Source: Gammaproteobacteria bacterium
GTDB taxonomy: Bacteria; Pseudomonadota; Gammaproteobacteria; Steroidobacterales; Steroidobacteraceae
Assembly (NCBI GenBank): GCA_005878095.1
Contig: VBNH01000093.1
Span: 1 to 32,775 of the forward strand
Reading direction: 5' to 3'
Length of the DNA: 32,775 bases
This document shows positions 23,047 through 30,691 of this stretch, in pieces. The position numbers and the translations under genes are program-made. Below the pieces are notes generated by a model. The model worked only from the letters and a program-made list of their open reading frames with translations. It was not told the origin of the DNA and made no database searches. How positions within the stretch are numbered: position 1 is the stretch's first letter; each line of letters starts with the position of its first letter.

Positions 23047-24684
23047 CTACGGTGCCCCAGCGGTTTCTTGCGGGGGCAGGCTGAAATAGAGCGTCGTGCC
23101 CTGATCGGGGCGGCTATCCGCCCACACCCGGCCACCATGGCGGGTAATGATCCGATGCACGATCGACAGGCCGATGCCGGTGCCCGCGAACGCCTCCTGC
23201 GGATGGAAGCGCTGAAATACGCCGAAGAGCTTGTCGGCGTAGCGCATGTCGAAGCCGACACCGTTGTCCCGCACGTAGTAGACGGTGTCCGCGCCCTGGC
23301 GCAGTGCGCCCACTTCGATGCGGGGTGGATCGCGGCCGGCGCTGAATTTGAAGGCATTGGACAACAGGTTGATCAGCACCTGCTCGAGCAGCGAGCGGTC
23401 GCCGAAGCAATCCGGCAAATCCCCGACCTGCACGCTCGGCTGCCGTTCGCCGCGGGGCTCCTTGAGCCGCGCCACGGTCTGCAGCACGAGCTCGCGCAGC
23501 GGGACGTGCAGCCGGTGCAGAGGCTCACGGCTGAAGCGTGAAAAATGCAGCAGATCGTTGACGAGCTGAGTCATACGGCTCGAGCCGGCCCAGATCCGTT
23601 CCAGAATCCTGCGGCCCGGCTCGGGAACGCTCGAGCCGAACTCGGTGCGGAACATCTCGCAAAACCCTTCGACCGCGCGCAGGGGTTCACGCAGGTCGTG
23701 CGAGACGGAGTACGAGAAGGCCTCCAGATCCCGGTTGGCGATCTCGAGTTCGCTCGTGCGCTCACGTACCCGCAGCTCGAGCTCCTCGTTCATCCGCCGC
23801 AGCTGGGTGACGAGCGCCGCGGTCTCGAACGCCGTGGCGGCGGTGCGCGCCAGAATCTCGAGAGCCTTGAGTTGTCCGGGGCTGATGCGTTGTTGAGATC
23901 TCGAGGAGCTGAAGCCCAGGACGCCGAAGAACTCTCCGCCGGCGACGATCGGCAGGGCGACTCCTATCCGGCCGTCAAACGGGTGCGCGAAGAACACGCT
24001 CGCATCGCCGTCCCCTGCGGGCGCCTCGAGCTGCTTGCGCGCCTGATCCACCCACTGCTCGGCGGACCCCTCGAGGGGCAGCGCAGCACGCTCCAGGGGC
24101 TGGGCGCCGGGCCCGGTCTTGCCTGCGAGTCGCAGCGCGCGACCGTCGTCAGTGGGCACGAGCAGATACACCGCACTCACATGGCTGTGCTGGCCCGCAG
24201 CCGCCAGTGTCCGCTCCACGACCTCACCGTGCTCGAGACCCTGGGTGATGGCCTGTGAGAGCTCGTAGATCGAAACGGACTCGCGCAGTTGGATATTCTC
24301 GAGCTGCAATTTGCGCGTCGCCAGCGCCCGGGCGAGCACCGGCAGGATGTTATTCACCTTGAAGGGCTTCAGCACGTAGTCGAGCGCGCCGGTCCTGAGT
24401 GCATCAACCGCGGTGGCGATCGTGCCCTGTCCGGTCATCACGATGCAGGCCAGCTCGCGGTCGATCTCGCGGCAGGCGCGCAGCAGCGCAATGCCGTCGA
24501 GTTCCGCCATGGTGAGATCGGTCAACAGCAGGTCGAATGACTGCTCTCGCAGCGCCGCAATCGCCTCACGCCCGGATGTGAACCCCTGGGTGAGGTAACC
24601 CTCGTGCTCGAGGGTGTCACACAAGGCCCGCAGCAGGGGCGCCTCATCGTCGACGATCAGCAGTCTTGCTGCCGGGGCGCTCAC
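23047..24684 (-). CDS. Receiver-GAF-histidine kinase (soluble)
   Basis: A 545-residue cytosolic protein: N-terminal receiver (LLIVDDE at 8-14, phospho-Asp56 in LLLTDLTMA, Lys in DYVLKPFK), GAF (about 140-290), coiled coil (about 292-320), HisKA with FSYSVSHDLREPLR (His329), and HATPase with NLLSNAFKFS, VRDNGVGFDM and FAGTGIGLSIV. The kinase core resembles phytochrome-type kinases. The start is GTG at 24684, overlapping the stop of the upstream hybrid kinase as GTGA. The N-terminal receiver can accept phosphate from that kinase's receiver or His, making a multistep relay probable. No DNA-binding domain is present. Confidence 0.93.
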   Translation of the reverse strand: MSAPAARLLIVDDEAPLLRALCDTLEHEGYLTQGFTSGREAIAALREQSFDLLLTDLTMAELDGIALLRACREIDRELACIVMTGQGTIATAVDALRTGALDYVLKPFKVNNILPVLARALATRKLQLENIQLRESVSIYELSQAITQGLEHGEVVERTLAAAGQHSHVSAVYLLVPTDDGRALRLAGKTGPGAQPLERAALPLEGSAEQWVDQARKQLEAPAGDGDASVFFAHPFDGRIGVALPIVAGGEFFGVLGFSSSRSQQRISPGQLKALEILARTAATAFETAALVTQLRRMNEELELRVRERTSELEIANRDLEAFSYSVSHDLREPLRAVEGFCEMFRTEFGSSVPEPGRRILERIWAGSSRMTQLVNDLLHFSRFSREPLHRLHVPLRELVLQTVARLKEPRGERQPSVQVGDLPDCFGDRSLLEQVLINLLSNAFKFSAGRDPPRIEVGALRQGADTVYYVRDNGVGFDMRYADKLFGVFQRFHPQEAFAGTGIGLSIVHRIITRHGGRVWADSRPDQGTTLYFSLPPQETAGAP

Positions 24685-27128
24685 GCGGATTCCACCAGCG
24701 CGGCTGGCGGATCGGTTGGGGGTGCGAGCTTGGCGAGTGCTGCGCGCAGTTCCCCGAGGCGCGGGGGCTTGCTGAGCACCCGGTCGACGTGCGCCGGGAT
24801 GTCGTTCTCGGCCAGCAGCCGCCTGCCCCAGCCGGTGAGCAGGATGACCGGGGTGTGCGCCGAGGCCGCCTTGACCGAGGTGGCGACTTTGCGGCCATCC
24901 ACGTAGGGCATGCCGAGATCGGTGATGACGAGCGAGAAGGGCGTGCCATGCGCGAGCGCCGCCGCGAAGGCCTCGATGCCCGGCTGGCCCCCCTCAGCCA
25001 CCGTGACGACATGGCCATCCTGCTCGAGGATGTCGCGCAGGGATTTGATCAGCATCGGATCATCGTCGACCAGCAGAATCCGCAGTCGCCGCACGGCCGG
25101 TTGCAGCAGCGTTCCTGCGGCCAGGGGCACCGCAAGCGCATCGGCGGCGGCGAAGCACAGCCGCACGGTGGTGCCGCGGCCCACGGCGCTGTCGATGTCG
25201 AGCTCGGCGCTGTGACGCTGCACCATGCCATACACCATCGCCAGCCCCAGGCCCGTGCCGCGCTCGCCCTTGGTGGTGTAGAAGGGCTCAAGACAGCGGC
25301 GCCGGGTCTCCTCGTCCATGCCGTTTCCGGTATCCGCGACCTCCACGTGCACCTGGCGCGCCGCGTCCTCGCCGCCGCGAGTGCCGCTGCTGAGCAGGCG
25401 GGTGCGCAGGGTGAGGGTACCGCCATCGGGCATGGCATCGACGGCATTGAAAATGAGATTGGTGAGGGCGTCGCGCAGCTCCACTTCCGAGCCCATGATC
25501 TGCGGCAGGTCCTCGGTGAGCTCGGTTTGCAATTTAATGACCACGCCGCGCTGCTGCGGCAGATCGCTCCAGCGCGCTCGCGTGAGGTTGATGACCTGCT
25601 CGAGCACGCGATTGCAGGCCACCCGGGAGAGCACCATCTCGGTCTCGCGCGGCCGATAGAACTCGCGCATGCGCGAGACCGTCTCGGCGACGTCCTCGAT
25701 GGCGGTTTGGATGGTGGTGAGACAGCTGCGCGCGCGCTCGCTCAAGCCCGGCTCGCGCTCCAGCAGCGACTCGGTGTACAGCGCCGCCGGGGAGATCGCG
25801 TTGTTGATGTCGTGCGCGATGCCGCTCGCCATCTCGCCCAGCGCCCGCAACCGCTCCTGTTGCAGGATCGCCTGCTGCGACTGGCGCAGATCGTCGTAGG
25901 CGCGCTGCAGCTCCCCGTACAGCTGGGCCTGATGCGCCGCCAGCGCCACATGCTCACTCAATTGCCGCAGGAACTCGCAATCGGTGCTGCTGAAGGAGTC
26001 GACTTCGCGCCGCGCCGCCACCAGCACGCCGAACACCCGGCTTTCCACCAGCAGCGGTGCGACCACCAGCGCATGCACGCCCGCCTGAGCAAAGCGCTGC
26101 GGAAAAGGAAATTTGATCTCGCGCGTATCTGGCTCGTAGACCAACTCGCCCGCGACGCAGCGCGCCAGTCCGTTCTGATCGATCGGCACCTGGCCGGATT
26201 CGGCGAGCCCGAGGCCGGCGGCGAGCGCCGCACTCCGGGAGTCGATCACAGCGATGGACAGCGCTGCGGCGCTCGCTTCGTGAACGCACATGCAGGCAAA
26301 ATCCAGCGGCAGATCGTCCCCGAGGTGGTGCAGTACCACTCTGAACACGCTCGGCAGATCGTGGCGCTCCCCGGTAGCGCGGGTGATCCGGTGCAACAGG
26401 TCGAGCCGGCCGAGCTGACTCCGCAGTTTCGTCTGGTCGCCCTCAATGCGGGTCAACATGTGATTGAACGCATCGGTGAGGATCCCGAACTCGTAGCCTT
26501 GCGGCCTGGTCGCGCGCACCGAGTAGTCACGGTGCTCGGACACCCTCTGGGCCGTCGTGGCGAGCGCCAGGATTGGTCTGGAGATCAGTTCCTGCAGGCG
26601 TCTCGAGATGAGGTACGCAGCGACGCAGCAGACCAGCATGATCAGCGCGCCGATCGTCACGAAGAGTTGAAAGTGCTCGTATATCTCACCCAGGTCGGAC
26701 TCCAGATACAGGGTGCCCATCCGCCGCCCGCCCTGCACGACCGCCTGAACGCCGGTGAGGAGACCGTTCTCGAATCGGTAGCCATCCGCGCGCGGCGGTT
26801 GCACCGTCGGGCCGCGCGCGGCGCCGTCGGGATACGAGGCGATCAGTTGCCCATCGCTCAGGTACAGGCGCGCGGCGACGACATGAGGTTGCGCCTTGAA
26901 GGCTGCCAGCACTTCGCGCGCGTCGTCCGCATTGACAAACGCCAGCGCCGCGGTGCTGTTCGCCGCGATTGCCTCCCCGAGGATCTTGACGTTGCGCACC
27001 ATCAGCTGCCGAAAGGTCACGTATTCGTAAGCGATGAATGCGGCGGACGTGATCAACATCACCGCCCCGCACGTCAGCAGAATGACGGTCATCAGCGTGT
27101 GGCGTATCGCTCGTGCGTGGGCGGCCAT
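24681..27128 (-). CDS. Membrane hybrid histidine kinase (CHASE8-like, HAMP, GAF, kinase, receiver)
   Basis: An 815-residue inner-membrane protein. TM1 is about 13-34, a periplasmic domain about 35-153 (LGEAIAANSTAALAFVNADD, as in CHASE8 sensors such as YfiN), TM2 155-175, HAMP to about 230, GAF about 250-400, coiled coil, HisKA with MASGIAHDINNAISP (His439), HATPase (NLIFNAVDAMPDGG, VADTGNGMD, RGTGLGLAMVYGM) and a C-terminal receiver (LLVDDDPM, phospho-Asp737 in LVITDLGMP). In Pseudomonas, YfiR binds the periplasmic domain of YfiN, a CHASE8 cyclase. Here the gene starts 4 bases after a YfiR-like gene, so I infer that protein controls this kinase. The stop overlaps the next kinase start. Confidence 0.93.
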   Translation of the reverse strand: MAAHARAIRHTLMTVILLTCGAVMLITSAAFIAYEYVTFRQLMVRNVKILGEAIAANSTAALAFVNADDAREVLAAFKAQPHVVAARLYLSDGQLIASYPDGAARGPTVQPPRADGYRFENGLLTGVQAVVQGGRRMGTLYLESDLGEIYEHFQLFVTIGALIMLVCCVAAYLISRRLQELISRPILALATTAQRVSEHRDYSVRATRPQGYEFGILTDAFNHMLTRIEGDQTKLRSQLGRLDLLHRITRATGERHDLPSVFRVVLHHLGDDLPLDFACMCVHEASAAALSIAVIDSRSAALAAGLGLAESGQVPIDQNGLARCVAGELVYEPDTREIKFPFPQRFAQAGVHALVVAPLLVESRVFGVLVAARREVDSFSSTDCEFLRQLSEHVALAAHQAQLYGELQRAYDDLRQSQQAILQQERLRALGEMASGIAHDINNAISPAALYTESLLEREPGLSERARSCLTTIQTAIEDVAETVSRMREFYRPRETEMVLSRVACNRVLEQVINLTRARWSDLPQQRGVVIKLQTELTEDLPQIMGSEVELRDALTNLIFNAVDAMPDGGTLTLRTRLLSSGTRGGEDAARQVHVEVADTGNGMDEETRRRCLEPFYTTKGERGTGLGLAMVYGMVQRHSAELDIDSAVGRGTTVRLCFAAADALAVPLAAGTLLQPAVRRLRILLVDDDPMLIKSLRDILEQDGHVVTVAEGGQPGIEAFAAALAHGTPFSLVITDLGMPYVDGRKVATSVKAASAHTPVILLTGWGRRLLAENDIPAHVDRVLSKPPRLGELRAALAKLAPPTDPPAALVESA

Positions 27129-27132
27129 GACT

Positions 27133-27693
27133 TCAGCTCCCCGATCCCACGATCTCGGCCGGACGCAGCAACTTCGAGCTGATCGTCAGGTTGCTCGCCT
27201 TGGTGGCCTGCAGATCGATGCGTAGTCGAATTCTCTTCTCCTGCCTGATCAGCGCGATCATCACGCCGCGCACCGCAGGTGAATCGGCATCAGTCACCGT
27301 GAGAATGCTGCGACCCCTGAGGGCGGCGAGAATGCCCTCCAGCTGCGGCAGCTCCGATGCAGCGATGAACAGGATCTGACAGTCGCGAACCTCCGCGACA
27401 TCCTGATAGCGCACCACCGACAGCGGGTGCCGATTCACTGTTTCTCCGCGCACGATGTCATCGAGGTCGGCTCCGAAGGGGTCCTTCCCCAGCACGCCGA
27501 TCACAAACGGCGCACTGTCGCCGGGCAGCGCCGCTGGCGGCCATTCGACGAATTGCGCGAAGTTGAATAGAAACACCGCCTTCAGCTGATACTCGGAGAC
27601 CGGCGCCGCCGCGCCAAGCAGGCCGCCGCCGATGAGAAGCAGCGCGAGCCGGCGCCACGGACGGCGCGTCGCGGTGTCTCTCAGTAACCCCAA
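27133..27693 (-). CDS. YfiR-family (DUF4154) periplasmic protein
   Basis: A roughly 186-residue exported protein. After a hydrophobic signal segment (LALLLIGGGLLGAAAP) it has the family signature YQLKAVFLFNFAQFVEWPP, then FVIGVLGKDPFG, CQILFIAASELPQ and the C-terminal IRLRIDLQATKASNLTISSK. YfiR in Pseudomonas is a periplasmic inhibitor of the cyclase YfiN. The mature protein has a single Cys, so it lacks the disulfides used for redox control in Pseudomonas YfiR. The start is uncertain: TTG at 27693, overlapping the receptor gene by 13 bases with AGGA 4 bases upstream, gives a good signal peptide. The longer open frame is antisense-like noise inside the receptor gene. Confidence 0.85.
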   Translation of the reverse strand: MGLLRDTATRRPWRRLALLLIGGGLLGAAAPVSEYQLKAVFLFNFAQFVEWPPAALPGDSAPFVIGVLGKDPFGADLDDIVRGETVNRHPLSVVRYQDVAEVRDCQILFIAASELPQLEGILAALRGRSILTVTDADSPAVRGVMIALIRQEKRIRLRIDLQATKASNLTISSKLLRPAEIVGSGS

Positions 27694-29789
27694 GTGATCC
27701 TGCCAAACAGACTGCGCCCGATCTGCTCGCGCGTCGGTGACGGGAAGCCGTACTCGGTGTGATAGGCGTGTAACAGATTCCGGCCCATGAGGGACAGCTC
27801 GAGACTCCCGCTGGCGTGCCAGGCAATTCCCGCGTCGAGCTCGAAGTAGCTCGGCACGATTCCCACCACCGCACCGCCAGCCGGCCCGTTGTTGATGTGC
27901 AGCGAATCCACCCAACGCAGTGCGGCATCGAGCGTCATGCCACGCGGCAGATCCAGGCTGGTGCGCAGCGCCACCTGCTGCTGCGGATCGGCACTCTCGT
28001 TGGTCGCCCCGGTGGCATCGACTTCTCCGGGCCTGACATGAATGTGCTCCTGCAACAGGTCGTAGCCGGCACGCAGCCGCCACCACTCGAGCATCTGATA
28101 CGAAGCGCTGATCTCGAGCCCGTGTGTCTCGCCCTCGAGATTGTTCTGAAAGAAGATCGGGTACGGGAACACGTACACGGCCGTGGTAGGAGTCGCCGCC
28201 GTGCTTCGCAGGTCGTGATACTCATTGTAAAACGCAGAAACCGAAGCCGCGAGCTTCAGCCCGATAGCCGCTCGATAACCCACTTCGTACGCGAGCAAGG
28301 TCTCGGAAACGAAGTCCGGACCGCCCTTGAGATAGGTGGTCGGAAATTGAAACGGTGGTGGGGCGTTGATCAGGCCGCTGGGCACCAACAGGTCCCGGTC
28401 GTAGCGCGACGGCGTGCGCACCGCTCGCGATATCGCGCCCCAAAGTAGTTGTGTGGACTCCAGGTTCCATTGCAGACGGGCGCTGGGCTCGAACTCGAGG
28501 CCGCTGTAGTCGTTGTGCTCGAGCTTCGAGCCGACGGTGAGATACACGCGTCGCGCGAGCATGATCTCGTCCTGCGCGAATCCGCTGTACAGGCTCTGGT
28601 TGAGGACGGTCGGAGTGAAACGCACGAACGAAAGATCCTCATCCGACTCGCGCGTCGCGCGGTAGCCGAGACCCCAGGTGACCTTGTGGTGCGCACTCCA
28701 CGCAAAATGGTACTGAAAATCCAGGTCGTAGGTATCCAGATCGTCCTTCAGGGAGGCGGCGGGGAAGCCGCTGAAGAAAGGAGGAGCCGCAGGACTGGCC
28801 GGAAACGGTTGCGACAGGTGCGTGTGGTCGTAGTAGAGCTGCAGGCTCATCGACGCTCCGCCCGGCGTCTCATGCGTCCAGCGCCCCAGAATATTGCCGC
28901 CCGACAGACCCGCGCCGCCGGTGGCGGCGACGTCTTCTGCGCCGCTGTAGAAGTCGCCCTGTACGGTCAGGCGGTTTGGCGGGGAAGGCTCCGCATCGAG
29001 GCGGAATCCGCCGCGGCCCACGTGCCACGAATCAGCCGCGCTGGTGCCGGCGGTCGTGACTTCCCGGTCGCGGCCGGTGTACTTGCCGTAAGCACGAAGG
29101 TAGACATCGGGTGCGAGCGTAGCGCCGATGCGAATGCCCACCTGTTTCTGCAGTTGGTTGCCTGCCGCCGCAAGCGCGTACGCCCCCTGAGTGTCCCGAG
29201 CGGCCTTGGTGATGATGTTGATCACGCCGTTTACCGCGTTGGCTCCCCACAGGGTGCCGCCCGGTCCGCTGATGACCTCGATCCGCTCGATGTCCGCGAG
29301 CAGGCAGTCCTGCACGTTCCACAGAACACCGCCATAGAGCGGCGTGTACACCGCTCGACCATCGACAAGCACCAGCAGCTTGTTGGCGAGATTGGCGTTG
29401 AAACCGTGGGCACTGATCGCCCAGTCGTGCGCATTGATCTGCGCTACCTCCAGATGGTCCGCCAGTCGCAAGACTTCCGGAATGCTCGCGGCTCCGGAGC
29501 GGCGGATGTCGTCGGCGGTGATCACCTGAATGGCGGCCGCGGCCTGCAGCAGTCTTTGCGGCTCCTTGGCGACCGAGGTCACGTCGAGATTCATCAGGTC
29601 TTCGATGCTCAGTTGCTTCAGGTCGCCCGCGGTTGGCGTGGCGCCCTGCGCGCTGGCAAACGCCTGGCCGCCAACAGCCCCAAGCAATACCCAGGTCAGC
29701 AGGAATGCAGCGCTGCGGCGACCGCGTGCGCTGCCTGCACCATGATCCACACTCACAAGGAACGAGCGCCAGTTACGCGCCACGGACAT
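27681..29789 (-). CDS. TonB-dependent outer-membrane receptor
   Basis: A 702-residue receptor. The signal peptide (AAFLLTWVLLGAVGGQAFAS) is followed by LSIEDLMNLDVTSVAKEPQR, then the plug domain (AAAIQVITADDIRRSGAAS, LLVLVDGRAVYTPLYGGVLW, IERIEVISGPGGTLWGANAV) and a 22-strand type barrel ending in aromatic GRITWGY. This LSIEDLMNLDVTSV subgroup often sits with YfiR and signalling genes, as here. The ligand is unknown; there is no transport operon around it, so it may act as a receptor that signals or supplies the periplasmic cue. ATG 29789 has GGGAGG 6 bases upstream, favoured over an ATG/GTG-type start seven codons earlier. It heads the signalling operon. Confidence 0.93.
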   Translation of the reverse strand: MSVARNWRSFLVSVDHGAGSARGRRSAAFLLTWVLLGAVGGQAFASAQGATPTAGDLKQLSIEDLMNLDVTSVAKEPQRLLQAAAAIQVITADDIRRSGAASIPEVLRLADHLEVAQINAHDWAISAHGFNANLANKLLVLVDGRAVYTPLYGGVLWNVQDCLLADIERIEVISGPGGTLWGANAVNGVINIITKAARDTQGAYALAAAGNQLQKQVGIRIGATLAPDVYLRAYGKYTGRDREVTTAGTSAADSWHVGRGGFRLDAEPSPPNRLTVQGDFYSGAEDVAATGGAGLSGGNILGRWTHETPGGASMSLQLYYDHTHLSQPFPASPAAPPFFSGFPAASLKDDLDTYDLDFQYHFAWSAHHKVTWGLGYRATRESDEDLSFVRFTPTVLNQSLYSGFAQDEIMLARRVYLTVGSKLEHNDYSGLEFEPSARLQWNLESTQLLWGAISRAVRTPSRYDRDLLVPSGLINAPPPFQFPTTYLKGGPDFVSETLLAYEVGYRAAIGLKLAASVSAFYNEYHDLRSTAATPTTAVYVFPYPIFFQNNLEGETHGLEISASYQMLEWWRLRAGYDLLQEHIHVRPGEVDATGATNESADPQQQVALRTSLDLPRGMTLDAALRWVDSLHINNGPAGGAVVGIVPSYFELDAGIAWHASGSLELSLMGRNLLHAYHTEYGFPSPTREQIGRSLFGRITWGY

Positions 29790-29792
29790 CAG

Positions 29793-29810
29793 TTGCCTCC
29801 CGCAAGGCAA
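29793..29810 (-). promoter_or_regulatory. Hairpin containing the ribosome site of the TonB-dependent receptor gene
   Basis: In the mRNA sense TTGCCT (29810-29805) pairs with AGGCAA (29798-29793) around a loop TGCGGG. The ribosome site GGGAGG spans loop and stem, and the ATG begins at 29789. Folding could reduce translation; no riboswitch class is recognisable. Confidence 0.4.
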
Positions 29811-30102
29811 AATACGATCTGTGCAGCACCCCTACCGCGGATTACGTCACATGCTCCGTGGATCGCGGCGAGGGGAGTGTGACCGGTGTCGCAACGAGCA
29901 CTACCCGGGCGCAACCGCGACGGGCGCGGACCGCGAAGGCCGGTGACGCGCGGCGCACCTGCGTGCCTCCATCGGTTTTCGCTAACTCATTGAGTTTCCT
30001 GTGCTTTCTGCAGGACTCGGGCCGTGTTACGGCGTGTTACAGCCTGGAGGAGCTGCATGCGAGCAGTTCGGCCATGAGTATTACCTGGGTTATACTCTTA
30101 CA
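29811..30102. promoter_or_regulatory. Divergent intergenic region with direct repeat upstream of the toxin-antitoxin pair
   Basis: About 290 bases between the TonB-dependent receptor and antitoxin genes. No gene is recognised. It includes CGTGTTAC twice at an exact 10-base period (30023-30030 and 30033-30040), one helical turn apart, and the palindromic operator listed separately. The receptor promoter must lie here, but no convincing -35/-10 pair was found for it. Confidence 0.5.
30076..30097 (+). promoter_or_regulatory. Palindromic operator overlapping the -10 box of the antitoxin gene
   Basis: GAGTAT-T-ACC-TG-GGT-T-ATACTC: 22 bases, nine pairs with two T/T mismatches. It contains TATACT (30091-30096), a good -10 box, 6 bases before the antitoxin ATG. 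The geometry fits autorepression by a ribbon-helix-helix antitoxin. Transcription would begin at or next to the ATG, and there is no ribosome site, so the message is probably leaderless. A matching -35 is weak. Confidence 0.65.
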
Positions 30103-30345
30103 ATGAAAACTGCGATCTCCATCCCCGACCCGGTATTCGAAGAGGCCGAGCGTCTCGCGCGGCAGCGTGGAATGTCGCGCAGCGAGTTGTACGCCCGGGC
30201 CGTGGCTGAATACATCAAGGGTGAGCGACTCGTCGGGGTCCGTGAACGGCTCGATGCAGTGTACGGAGCGCAGACGAGCAACTCCCTGCTCGATCCAGCT
30301 CTCGGCGAGATGCAGGCACGGTCGTTGCCCAAAGAGGAATGGTAG
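30103..30345 (+). CDS. Ribbon-helix-helix antitoxin (MazE/CopG type)
   Basis: An 80-residue protein. The N-terminal half is a ribbon-helix-helix DNA-binding domain: KTAISIPDPVFEEAERLARQ (beta strand then helix), then GMSRSELYARAVAEYIKG. The C-terminal half (about 45-80) is charged and probably wraps the toxin. It neutralises the toxin encoded immediately downstream and represses its own operon through the palindrome at 30076-30097. The ATG sits 6 bases after the -10 box with no ribosome site. Its TAG overlaps the toxin GTG start (TAGTG). Confidence 0.9.
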   Translation: MKTAISIPDPVFEEAERLARQRGMSRSELYARAVAEYIKGERLVGVRERLDAVYGAQTSNSLLDPALGEMQARSLPKEEW

Positions 30346-30683
30346 TGCGTCGAGGTGAAATCTGGTGGGCCGCGCTCGGCGAGCCAGCCGGATCGGGTCC
30401 AGGCCTTCGCCGCCCTGTCCTGGTCGTGCAATCGAACGACTTTAACGACAGCGCGATCAGGACGATTATCTGCGCTGTGCTCACCTCGAACTTGCGTCTC
30501 GCGGCGGCGCCGGGGAATCTGCGACTGAGTCGCAGGGCGAGCGGCCTCACTCGAGACTCAGTAGTGAATGTCGCGCGGTTGGTCACGGTGGACAAGCGGA
30601 TGCTGACGTCGCGCGTCGGGCGTGTGCCGCCTGAAGCGCTGCGCGGCGTGGAAGCCGGTATGCGGCTGGTACTGGCGCTGTAG
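30345..30683 (+). CDS. MazF/PemK-family endoribonuclease toxin
   Basis: A 112-residue toxin with the MazF fold: it starts RRGEIWWAALGEPAGSGPGL, then RRPVLVVQSNDFN (the conserved RPVLVVQ strand), CAVLTSNLRLA and the C-terminal RLVTVDKRMLTSRVGRVP, all typical of mRNA interferases that cut RNA at short sequences. The conserved Arg (RRP) and Thr (LTSN) are present, so it looks intact. The GTG at 30345 overlaps the antitoxin stop and has AGAGGA 6 bases upstream; an ATG at 30339 lies too close to that ribosome site. The desaturase gene starts 8 bases after its stop. Confidence 0.93.
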   Translation: MRRGEIWWAALGEPAGSGPGLRRPVLVVQSNDFNDSAIRTIICAVLTSNLRLAAAPGNLRLSRRASGLTRDSVVNVARLVTVDKRMLTSRVGRVPPEALRGVEAGMRLVLAL

Positions 30684-30691
30684 GGACATAC

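Noticed and set aside
24666..27182. Plus-strand open frame of over 830 codons
   Set aside because: Antisense to the hybrid kinase over its whole length; His/Arg/Gln-rich mirror composition.
28449..29882. Plus-strand open frame of nearly 480 codons
   Set aside because: Antisense to the TonB-dependent receptor; no family features.
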